Shown piece after piece: positions 47,414-54,600 of a DNA stretch of 64,000 bases (positions within the stretch are counted from its first letter, which is position 1; each line of letters begins with the position of its first letter). The stretch spans positions 3,053-67,052 of the forward strand of contig DASRFJ010000360.1 of assembly GCA_035651595.1 (NCBI GenBank), in the 5' to 3' direction. Position numbers and translations under genes: made by a program. Source of the stretch: JAFARZ01 sp035651595. Lineage in GTDB: Bacteria > Actinomycetota > Actinomycetes > Streptosporangiales > Streptosporangiaceae. Under the pieces are notes generated by a model that had not been told where the DNA came from, did not search any database, and worked only from the letters and a program-made list of their open reading frames with translations.

Positions 47414-48025
47414 TTAGCAGCCGTTACTGTTGAAGCTCAGGCTCAAGCCGGGCAGCGTGAACGTGCCGGCCGTGGTGAGCCAGGTGTGCTGCCGCAGGTT
47501 GTCGATCGTGATCGTGTCCGCCTGTTCGCCGAACCCGCCCACGGCGCCAGTGTTGCCCGGATCTTCGGTGAGCGTGCTCGCGTCCTGGCCAATGGAGATG
47601 TTGTGGAACGTCGCGTTGCCGCTCTGCTGGTCGGCGTCGACCACCAGGTTGGCAGCGGACACGGACGTGCCACCGCCGCCGGCCCGCAGCACCAGCGTGA
47701 ACGGTCCCACCTTCACGGCCTGGCACAGGTCGGTGAGCGACGCGTTCCTGATCGCGGACACCGCGACCGGATGCTGTGTGCCGTTGGCCTGGCTGACGAT
47801 ACCGCCGTACTGCTCGAAGCCGGTGCCGGTCAGCTGCGTCGCGGTCACCTCGAAAGCGGTGCCAGACACGGAAATCGACGCGGCGATGGACCCGGTCGCG
47901 GTGAGGCCGACCAGGATCGCGGTAATAGCGCCGGCCGGGATCATCAGCAGCGCGAAACGCCGCCATCGGACCTTGCCGGTTGCGGGTATGTTTTCAGATG
48001 ACACTGGGGCGCTCCCCTGCGACAC
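47414..48025 (-). CDS. DUF6230 membrane-anchored protein
   Basis: 203 residues. One N-terminal helix (FALLMIPAGAITAILVGLTA) acts as signal or anchor. A beta-rich outside domain follows: ISVSGTAFEVTATQLTGTGFEQYGG, SLTDLCQAVKVGPFTLVL, NLVVDADQQSGNATFHNISIGQDAS. This is the DUF6230 pattern, and the gene is followed by DUF6114 as in many actinomycetes. A role at the envelope is likely, but no activity is known. GTG start. Confidence 0.85.
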   Translation of the reverse strand: MSQGSAPVSSENIPATGKVRWRRFALLMIPAGAITAILVGLTATGSIAASISVSGTAFEVTATQLTGTGFEQYGGIVSQANGTQHPVAVSAIRNASLTDLCQAVKVGPFTLVLRAGGGGTSVSAANLVVDADQQSGNATFHNISIGQDASTLTEDPGNTGAVGGFGEQADTITIDNLRQHTWLTTAGTFTLPGLSLSFNSNGC

Positions 48026-48105
48026 TACTGTCAGTTACGTTGGATGCGCGATACCGGCAAGTTACCACTCGGTAAGTTAGATGGTCAAGCAGTGACAGGA
48101 ATCGG

Positions 48106-49659
48106 ATGACCGAGAGAAAGCCCACGTGGTTGGGGGTCGCCGCCACAGTCGCCATCCTCTCCTCGATCCTGGTCATGCTCATAACAGCGCTCGGCGGCCC
48201 TAATGTGTCACTGCCGGCCGTGCACGGGGCCGCTCACCCGCCGTGGTCGCATCCGATGCACTTCACCGCGACGACCACGATCGTCCTCATGTGGGCGGCG
48301 CTGATCGTGGGGTGCGCCGGGGTCATCGCCGGACTCGCCGCGATCGGCCGCGGTTTCCGCATCCCGATCGGGGCCGTGCTCGGTTTCGCGTTTATCGCGG
48401 TGGCCGTGCTCACCGTGCTGCCGCCGGCCGGCTCCACCGATGCCATGTCGTATGCGGCCAACGGCCGGATGGCGGTCATCGGGCACAGCCCGTACGTGAT
48501 GACGCCGCTCCAGCTGAAGGACATCGGCGACCCGATCGGCAAGCAGCTCGCCATCCCGTCCCTGTGGAACAGCACGGTGTCGGTCTACGGCCCGGTCGCC
48601 ACCGCCGCGGAATGGGTCGCCGCCAAGCTCGGCGGCACGTCCCTCGCGCACATCACGTTCTGGCTGAAGCTGCTCGAGGCACTGTGCTTCGGCGTGGTGG
48701 CCTTCGTGCTGGACCGGATGCTGCGGAACGACCCGGCCAGGCGGCTCCGCGCCCACCTGCTGTGGACGGTGAACCCGCTGCTGCTGTGGGAAATCGTGGC
48801 CAGCGGGCACATCGACGGGCTGTCCGCGGTGTTCGGCCTGCTTGGCATCGTGGCGCTGCGCCGTGACCCGGGCACGATCAACGCCTTCGTCTCCGGCCTC
48901 ATGATTGCGCTTGCCACGGGCGTCAAGGTGGAGTACGCGCTGTTCGGCCTCGCGGTCGCGTGGGCGTGCCGCCGGTCGGTCGTCGCGCTCGGCGCCGCCG
49001 CGGCCGGCTTCGCCGTGGTCACGCTGCCCGCCTACCTGCTGGCCGGGACCCCGGCAATCAAGGTCCTGTTCACCCGGGGCGGTGGCATCACGTCGGACAC
49101 GATGTACCAGCTGTTCTGGCGGCCGGTGCTCGGCTATACGGCCTTCGACGTGCACCACGTGCCGCCGCACCTGGTGCTGATCTCCTACCTGCTGTTCGCC
49201 GCGGTCGCGGTCCTCGCGGTAATGCGCCTGCCCGACCGCGCGCCTGACTTTCCCGCGCTCACCCCCGCGCTCGGGCTGAGCCTGGCCTGGCTGTTCGTCA
49301 CCGGCTTCCAGCGCCCCTGGTACGACGTGATGGCGCTCAGCCTGCTCGCGCTGTACGCCCTGCCTCCTGCGGGGGGCGACCCCCTGCACCCCCGCAAGTT
49401 CGCTGGGATGCTCGACTCGGTGGTGCTGATCCGGCTGCTGGCGGCGGGGACCGTGTACGTGGTCGCGATCGACAACCCGGCCGAACCGCACTGGCTGCAC
49501 GACCTGTACCAGTTCAACCAGGCCTGGCTGGCCCCGGCGGTGCTGCTACTCGCCGCGATCGCGCTGGTCTGGATGTGCGTGAAAAGTTATCCACAGGAAC
49601 GCGCTGTGGATAACGCGCACGACAATGTCGCAGGAAGCAAGCTGCCACTGGCAACGTAA
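48106..49659 (+). CDS. GT-C polytopic glycosyltransferase (MptB/DUF2029-like)
   Basis: 517 residues with about twelve membrane helices. GT-C marks parallel the enzyme at 23074-24699: VLPPAGSTDAMSYAANGRMAVIGHSPYVMTP, NSTVSVYGPVATAAEWVAAKLGG, LLWTVNPLLLWEIVASGHIDGLSAVFG and FQRPWYDVMALSLLALYALP. It should transfer a polyprenol-linked sugar outside the membrane, probably mannose. Residues PPAGGDPLHP near 430 are encoded by a G6/C5 tract like the bpa-upstream hairpins. The last 20 codons contain two perfect DnaA boxes. Confidence 0.85.
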   Translation: MTERKPTWLGVAATVAILSSILVMLITALGGPNVSLPAVHGAAHPPWSHPMHFTATTTIVLMWAALIVGCAGVIAGLAAIGRGFRIPIGAVLGFAFIAVAVLTVLPPAGSTDAMSYAANGRMAVIGHSPYVMTPLQLKDIGDPIGKQLAIPSLWNSTVSVYGPVATAAEWVAAKLGGTSLAHITFWLKLLEALCFGVVAFVLDRMLRNDPARRLRAHLLWTVNPLLLWEIVASGHIDGLSAVFGLLGIVALRRDPGTINAFVSGLMIALATGVKVEYALFGLAVAWACRRSVVALGAAAAGFAVVTLPAYLLAGTPAIKVLFTRGGGITSDTMYQLFWRPVLGYTAFDVHHVPPHLVLISYLLFAAVAVLAVMRLPDRAPDFPALTPALGLSLAWLFVTGFQRPWYDVMALSLLALYALPPAGGDPLHPRKFAGMLDSVVLIRLLAAGTVYVVAIDNPAEPHWLHDLYQFNQAWLAPAVLLLAAIALVWMCVKSYPQERAVDNAHDNVAGSKLPLAT

Positions 49660-49702
49660 TGCACACACCTGTGGATGACGGTGTGGACAGCGCCGTGGAC
49701 AC
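49587..49702. promoter_or_regulatory. DnaA-box cluster
   Basis: Two perfect TTATCCACA boxes face each other (plus strand 49587-49595; minus strand 49605-49613). Three near matches follow on the minus strand: TCATCCACA (49678-49670), CTGTCCACA (49690-49682) and GTGTCCACG (49702-49694). A perfect TTGTCCACA lies at 51944-51936. The cluster spans the end of the GT-C gene and the convergent gap. Confidence 0.6.
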
Positions 49703-49712
49703 GCTGTGTATA

Positions 49713-52628
49713 TCAGAGCAGGTCAGCGGTCAGGTAGAGCCGGGGCCAGCGGCAGTCGATGAACTGCTCCAGATAGCCGGTGAGCCGTTCCTCGAAATCG
49801 TCGTCTTCGGAGATCGCGCCGACCGCGCGCTCGATGGCGGACGGCGCGTCGATGCCGAACGCGATCGTGCGCATCTCCCACACGTCCCGCTGCGCCGCGT
49901 CGTACCAGCGCTGCACGGTGCCGACCTGCCGGGCGCAGGTATCCCCCGTGATCGCCTGCCCGTACATCCGCTCCCACTCTGAGCTGCGTGGATGCGGACC
50001 CGCGCCGGGCGTCTTGCGGTCCAGCGTCTTGAGCGCGTCCAGCACCAGCGCCCACTTGTACGCGGGCGCTAGCCAGCGCGGCTCCTCCCGCTGGCACAGC
50101 CAGCTGCCGCGGGAAACCCTGGCCCGGATCGCCGTGCTCACGTGCGAGGCCAGGCCGATCGGACTGACCCGCCCCGTGATGACCCCGGTCCGCGTGCTCA
50201 CCGCGCTATCCACCGCGTGCGAGATCGCGCAGTCCCGCAGCCGGGCCGGCATCATCTGCAGCAGGGAGAGCAGCGTGGTTTTCGGGATCGGCATGGGCCA
50301 GCCGGTCAGGTGCCCGAGCACGGACAGCTCCGCCCACAGCCGGATCGCCGGGTACTCGTCCAGCGCCCGTTGCGCGACCCGCATGTCCCGCAGCGTGCAC
50401 GGCCGCCCGACGCACTCGGCACCGCACGTCATGCTGCGCGGCCGGACGATTGCGGCCGGCGTCGCGGTCTCCACCTCGGTGCTCGTCTCGCGCAGGGTGC
50501 CGTCCGGCAGCCTGGCCAGCAGCGACTGATCCATGCCGTCGGTGAAAACCGCCGCCTCACCGGGCCGGAGCGTGACGAGGTACCGGCTCTGCGCCGGGGT
50601 GAGGTTCATCGTCGCGCCGACGACGTCCCGGTCGTCGGCCGCCGGCAGCCGGTGCGCGACCTTCACCGCGGTGTTCTTGATCACGTCGGGAATCAGCCGG
50701 CCGGGAATCTGATCGGCGATGACCAGCCCTTCCCCGTAGGCGCGGATCTCGGCGAGCAGCCCGGCGAACATCTCCACGGCATGCTCGGAGGCGCCACCGA
50801 CCTGACCGGACTCCGGGCGCCGAAGCAGCCGGTGCGCTTCCTCGATCACCGTGATGTGTTTCAGCGCGGACGCCGGACCCGCCAGCCTCAGGTGCTCGAA
50901 CAGCCTGATCAGGACGGTACCCATGAGGAACGCCTTGTCGCGGTCGTCACCAACGTCCTCGATCTCAAGCACTGAGTTCGTTATGAGGAGTTTTGCGAAA
51001 TCGAGTTGATGGCCGCCTTCCAGGAAGCGGCCGGTCGTGCCCAGGCGCAGGCTGGCCAGGCGCACGCGGATGAAGCCCAGGACGTCGTCGGTGACGCGCT
51101 GGCTGTACCCGACCTCGTTGACCACGCGTTCGGCGGTGCGCTGCAGGTCGGTGAGGGTCGGGTAGCCAGGGTTGGCGTCGCCGGTGAGCGGCTCGCCGAG
51201 CGCGAGATCCCAGCCAGCGTCCTCATAAACCCTGGTCAGCGCCGCGCTGAGCACCTGCGGGAACGGCTCCTCGGCGCGGAACGAGGCGATGAACAGGGCC
51301 TTGACGAGATCCGCGTGGGTCTGCAGCGGAAAGCGATTGCCTTCCTCGTCCGGGGCGGGCTCAAGCGGATTCAGGCCGGCCGCGATCGCGTCCGATTCGC
51401 CCGGTCTGATCCGGATGACCTCCGCGGTTTCGCCGAGCCGTGCGGCCATCAGCCGGTACTCGGCCTTCGCTGGCTCGACCACCAGCCACGGGACGCCGTT
51501 CCGCGTGGCGGCCTCGAGCAGGGCGCGGATCGTCTGCGACTTGCCCGCGCCGGTCGCGCCGGTGACGAAGACGTGCCTGTTCAGTGAGTCTTTCGGAAGG
51601 TGGAGCGGGCCGGCCGGGCGCTGGTCACGGTCCAGGATCTCACCGAGCGCGATCGCCTCACGAGTACCGGCTGACTCCTGAGTCACGTCGAAATCCGGCT
51701 TGAGCGTCAGCCGGATACCCGGGATCTCCTTGCGCGGCGGCCGGGCCAGCGCGGCGACCAGGTCGCTGCTGGCAAGGAAGCCGTCTGTGGAAAGCTCCTG
51801 GAGGCTCACCGGCTTGGCCGGGGAGAGCGTGTAGGGCAGCCCGGTCAGGTCCGTGGCCGCGCAGACCAGGCCAGCTACCCGCGCCGCGGCCTCCGCGTCG
51901 GCCCCGCCGGCCACGATGCGCACCCGCCAGAAGCCTGTGGACAACCCCCTGTGGATTTCCTCGTGCCGCCGGCTGAGGCGCCGCGCGGCGAGCGCGCGCT
52001 CCGGGAACCGCTGCGAGTCGCCGCTGGCCAGCTGCACCCTGTGGGCGATATCTTCGGTCTCCCGCTGAAGTTCGGTCGTCGTCAGCGCCTCGATGAAAAC
52101 CATGTAACCGAACGGCCGTGGCCACACCCCAAGGAGGCATTCTTCGAGGGTCGGTGGCTTTTGCGGCGTGCGGGATCTGTCCCGGGTTTCCGCTTCGCCG
52201 AGCCCGTCCGTAATCGCGTCGATGGCGCGCCACGCCGGGAGCTGCTGCATGAGGCTGGCGAGCTTGCCGGGTTCGAGCGGCTGGGCGCGGGCGTTGGCGG
52301 GCAGGGTGAGCAGCGTCTCGTCTTCGGTCGCCGTGCCCACGATCGCGTCGCCGGCAGCAAGCAGTTGCACCGGGCCGCCCTCGCAGTGCCGGATCCAGCC
52401 AAAGGCGATCGGCTGCGTGCTTCCGGCAGGCTCGGTCGTGGCGGTGGAGTCCGTCGCCGGCGCGAACGTATTCGCGGCAATCGCATAGTAAGCCGCGACG
52501 AGCGCGGCCACCCGCTGCGTCCCGCCGTCGTCGGTGATGTCGTCCCGGGCTTCCGATGGCTCCCGGCGCGGGATTTCGGTGATCCGGTAAGCGCCAAGCG
52601 CGCTGAGCGCGTCCCACCCTAAGGTCAT
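49713..52628 (-). CDS. HerA/DUF87-like ATPase
   Basis: 971 residues. A divergent N-terminal region of about 330 residues precedes a HerA/FtsK-like motor: HVFVTGATGAGKSQTIRALLEAA (Walker A), WLVVEPAKAEYR, HITVIEEAHRLLRRP (Walker B) and LVIADQIPGRLIPDVIKNT with the hinge GEAAVFTDG. A C-terminal domain of about 250 residues has a possible Cys4 site (TCGAECVGRPCTL). HerA proteins are hexameric DNA translocases that work with a nuclease; none is seen here. ATG 52628 overlaps the stop of the 86-residue gene (ATGA). Confidence 0.85.
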   Translation of the reverse strand: MTLGWDALSALGAYRITEIPRREPSEARDDITDDGGTQRVAALVAAYYAIAANTFAPATDSTATTEPAGSTQPIAFGWIRHCEGGPVQLLAAGDAIVGTATEDETLLTLPANARAQPLEPGKLASLMQQLPAWRAIDAITDGLGEAETRDRSRTPQKPPTLEECLLGVWPRPFGYMVFIEALTTTELQRETEDIAHRVQLASGDSQRFPERALAARRLSRRHEEIHRGLSTGFWRVRIVAGGADAEAAARVAGLVCAATDLTGLPYTLSPAKPVSLQELSTDGFLASSDLVAALARPPRKEIPGIRLTLKPDFDVTQESAGTREAIALGEILDRDQRPAGPLHLPKDSLNRHVFVTGATGAGKSQTIRALLEAATRNGVPWLVVEPAKAEYRLMAARLGETAEVIRIRPGESDAIAAGLNPLEPAPDEEGNRFPLQTHADLVKALFIASFRAEEPFPQVLSAALTRVYEDAGWDLALGEPLTGDANPGYPTLTDLQRTAERVVNEVGYSQRVTDDVLGFIRVRLASLRLGTTGRFLEGGHQLDFAKLLITNSVLEIEDVGDDRDKAFLMGTVLIRLFEHLRLAGPASALKHITVIEEAHRLLRRPESGQVGGASEHAVEMFAGLLAEIRAYGEGLVIADQIPGRLIPDVIKNTAVKVAHRLPAADDRDVVGATMNLTPAQSRYLVTLRPGEAAVFTDGMDQSLLARLPDGTLRETSTEVETATPAAIVRPRSMTCGAECVGRPCTLRDMRVAQRALDEYPAIRLWAELSVLGHLTGWPMPIPKTTLLSLLQMMPARLRDCAISHAVDSAVSTRTGVITGRVSPIGLASHVSTAIRARVSRGSWLCQREEPRWLAPAYKWALVLDALKTLDRKTPGAGPHPRSSEWERMYGQAITGDTCARQVGTVQRWYDAAQRDVWEMRTIAFGIDAPSAIERAVGAISEDDDFEERLTGYLEQFIDCRWPRLYLTADLL

Positions 52629-52885
52629 GGCTCGGTACCCCACTTCTCCCGAAACCGCTGAATCAACGCCGCCGCCTCCTCCTCAGATACCTGGCGGAGT
52701 TCCTCGGCGGCGTCACCTCGTTTCCACTCTGACACCAAGCTGTCCCGTTGCCACGTCAGGTCATGCCGCAGCATCTCGTCTTCGATACCGCCGTCCGTGA
52801 GCCGACGGCGGCGTGCAAGGCCGACTGGATTTCTTCGTCCGTCCTCCCCCAGCGAGACGGCGAAGTAGGTAACCTGCTCACCCAC
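52625..52885 (-). CDS. 86-residue protein linking the operon
   Basis: The GTG start at 52885 overlaps the upstream stop (GTGGGTGA), and its TGA overlaps the HerA ATG, so it is translationally coupled on both sides. The protein begins VGEQVTYFAVSLGEDGRRN, is highly charged and ends EEAAALIQRFREKWGTEP. No family was recognised. Its size and position would fit an adaptor or antitoxin, but that is inference. The longer frame to 53140 is a shadow of the upstream gene. Confidence 0.65.
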   Translation of the reverse strand: MGEQVTYFAVSLGEDGRRNPVGLARRRRLTDGGIEDEMLRHDLTWQRDSLVSEWKRGDAAEELRQVSEEEAAALIQRFREKWGTEP

Positions 52886-53756
52886 GATTGTCGTGACTAC
52901 CTTTCGCGTAGTACGTGATATCCAATGCCCCCGGCGGCACCGGGACCGCTGTGACCACTTGCCTCTGCTCGTGTTCCAAATGCGCACGCTCCAGTGGCGA
53001 GGCCCTGCCATCACAAAGCCGCTCGTAGATATCGTGTGTCTTCTGCTTAGCCTCCCAGCTCTCGGCCGTGTGGAACTGGACCTCGAACTGCACGTCGTAC
53101 GTGGGACTGGTCCAGCGGGTGTTGACGCCTCGATAGTCATCCGTGTCCCAGGAGGGCTTCCTCACCCGCAGGTCGTACCCTTGATCGCTGAGCTTCTGAC
53201 TTATCTCGGCCACGCCTGCGGTGTAGTGCTCGTCCGGCAGTAGGTATGTGTACCGAATCCCGTCGTGGATGGCCGACGCGAGGTCGCGCGGATCCTGATC
53301 TGGGAAGCGGGTAACCATCTTGGCTAGCTTCTCTTTGAAGCGGTCGGGGGACTTGAGGGCGAACTTCTCGGTGTCGGGAACGAGGGAGCCGTGCTCCAGC
53401 TCGGCTTCGATTCGCCGCATAACGGGGGTGATACCCGTTTCTGCGTAGTTTCCTTCAAGATCGCGACCTTCGGCTTGGCGGCGGGCCGTGATGGCCGCGT
53501 CGGCGATGCGGTTCGCTTCTGGTCCGAGCTCGTACCCTTTCCACCGCCAGCCACCGTCAGCCGTCCGTTCGGGGCCGTCGGGATGAGCGCGCTGCTCGCT
53601 GACATCATGCGCCCGCAGGTCGTCGTAGCATGCGGAACGGTCACGCTCTTCCGCTGCGACGTCCCGCCGTGCCGAACCGACCTGGGAATCCCCGGCCTCC
53701 GCTCCGCGCACGACGTAGTCGGCGGCGTAATCATCGTGTGGACCGTCCACCGCCAT
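52878..53756 (-). CDS. RelA/SpoT-synthetase-like domain protein
   Basis: 292 residues. The first 120 are charged and probably disordered, with unusually many Asp/Arg. The C-terminal 170 residues follow the RelA/SpoT synthetase pattern: KSPDRFKEKL, DLASAIHDGIRYTYLLPDEHY, QKLSDQGYDLRVRK, DDYRGVNTRW and FEVQFHTAESWEAKQKTHDIYE, where YRGVN and EVQFHT replace the usual YRSxH and EIQIRT. It might synthesise an alarmone or modify RNA, like toxic small alarmone synthetases. ATG 53756 follows GGGAG. It heads an operon with the small protein and the HerA-like ATPase. Confidence 0.6.
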   Translation of the reverse strand: MAVDGPHDDYAADYVVRGAEAGDSQVGSARRDVAAEERDRSACYDDLRAHDVSEQRAHPDGPERTADGGWRWKGYELGPEANRIADAAITARRQAEGRDLEGNYAETGITPVMRRIEAELEHGSLVPDTEKFALKSPDRFKEKLAKMVTRFPDQDPRDLASAIHDGIRYTYLLPDEHYTAGVAEISQKLSDQGYDLRVRKPSWDTDDYRGVNTRWTSPTYDVQFEVQFHTAESWEAKQKTHDIYERLCDGRASPLERAHLEHEQRQVVTAVPVPPGALDITYYAKGSHDNRG

Positions 53757-53787
53757 CCGTGCTCCCGACCGCGAGCGCCGTGAAACC

Positions 53788-53850
53788 TCAACAGGCAAGG
53801 TGTTGACGGCTACCAATAGAGATACTGTAAACACGCTAGGTCGCCTAGCG
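53788..53850 (-). promoter_or_regulatory. promoter region with two operator-like inverted repeats
   Basis: CGCTAGG-TCG-CCTAGCG (53834-53850) lies just upstream of a minus-strand -10-like TACAGT (53830-53825). TCAACA-GGCAAGG-TGTTGA (53788-53806) lies downstream in the leader. Both are perfect. They suggest regulation of the RelA/SpoT-like operon. Confidence 0.5.
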
Positions 53851-54310
53851 GAAGCGCAGCTGGCTCATCCGGCACTCCCCGGCCCACTTGCCACGCGAGG
53901 TCTGATCAAGTTTCAGGCGTGCGCGGCGCCGCGCAGTCCCGTTAGGAATCGGACACAAGCCACATTTCCGGTGGGTCTTCGAGCGAGCTGAATTATTGCG
54001 GACACTTACCCCCCCGATGTGGGAGGGTAAGTGTCCGCAATAATTTCGGACCCACTTCTGAATGTTGGGCTACCACCGAACGTAACGTACATAGCAGACA
54101 TTGCGGGCATCTTGCATACGAGCGCGCGCGACACGTCGGGGCGACCACGCGCACCAAGGGAACGCGGCAGTGCATAGCCGGGCAAAACCGGCCACATACC
54201 TCCTGCATCGATGCTTGCGCTTGGAGGCGTCGCTGCGGACGGCCCGGAGAGGCCAGGCTCCCGCCGAACCCAATGACCGCTTGCTGAAGAACTAGTACAA
54301 ATGGTGCATT
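53851..54310. other. intergenic region between divergent operons
   Basis: About 460 bp between the RelA/SpoT-like operon and the fxs cluster. It holds repeat copy D and its flank (53991-54104). The rest shows no convincing gene, and its base composition is slightly less GC-rich than the surroundings. Confidence 0.55.
53991..54104. repeat. dispersed palindromic repeat, copy D with conserved flank
   Basis: Palindrome 53991-54045: AATTATTGCGGACACTTACC, CCCCC, GATGT, GGGAGGG and the mirrored arm to CCGCAATAATT. It is in reverse orientation relative to copy A. The flank 54046-54104, read in reverse, aligns without gaps to 10142-10201 of copy A. Confidence 0.85.
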
Positions 54311-54336
54311 TCCGGCGAAGCCGGACGGATTAGCAT
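54311..54336 (+). promoter_or_regulatory. candidate fxsA promoter and operator
   Basis: The perfect repeat TCCGGC-GAA-GCCGGA (54311-54325) lies 5 bases before TAGCAT (54331-54336), which fits a -10 box. Transcription would start near 54343, giving a leader of about 95 bases. Confidence 0.45.
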
Positions 54337-54371
54337 TGCTGTGACGTGACTTCTGAGGAGTGTTATCCGGG

Positions 54372-54434
54372 ATGGCAAAACGATATGGTTGGCAATGCCG
54401 CATCGGGGGCGGCCTGACATTGACTTGGAGTTAA
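54372..54434 (+). CDS. possible 20-residue leader peptide upstream of fxsA
   Basis: A short frame (MAKRYGWQCRIGGGLTLTWS) begins ATG 54372, 10 bases after GAGGAG, and its TAA ends 2 bases before the fxsA ATG. Its translation would carry ribosomes to the fxsA start, and the fxsA ribosome site (GGAG) lies inside it. It could tune fxsA expression or be chance. Confidence 0.35.
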   Translation: MAKRYGWQCRIGGGLTLTWS

Positions 54435-54436
54435 CG

Positions 54437-54586
54437 ATGAGCATTTCGATTCAGGAAGCGGATCTCGAATCTAGCCTGGCAGATCTCCGCGGCGTCCCGC
54501 TCGCCGAGATCGACGGCAACGCGCTCACCGGTACCGGCCGGATCCTGTCGCCGGACGACATTTCCTCATTTAATTCATCCATCTAG
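54437..54586 (+). CDS. fxsA: FxSxx-COOH peptide precursor
   Basis: 49 residues. It begins MSISIQEADLESSLADLRG; the middle, VPLAEIDGNALTGTGRIL, is a probable leader; it ends SSFNSSI at the very C-terminus. The terminal F45-N46-S47-S48-I49 matches the defining FxSxx-COOH motif of ribosomally made peptides processed by FxsB. FxsB-type radical-SAM enzymes are known to form a three-residue cyclophane between the Phe ring and the Ser beta-carbon, which here would link F45 and S47. GGAG lies 6 bases before ATG. The maturase gene starts 14 bases downstream. Confidence 0.9.
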   Translation: MSISIQEADLESSLADLRGVPLAEIDGNALTGTGRILSPDDISSFNSSI

Positions 54587-54600
54587 CGGAATCCGGTCCG

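Noticed and set aside
49587..49702. The replication origin itself
   Set aside because: dnaA and dnaN are not present and the number of boxes is low for an actinomycete oriC, so only a DnaA-box cluster is claimed.
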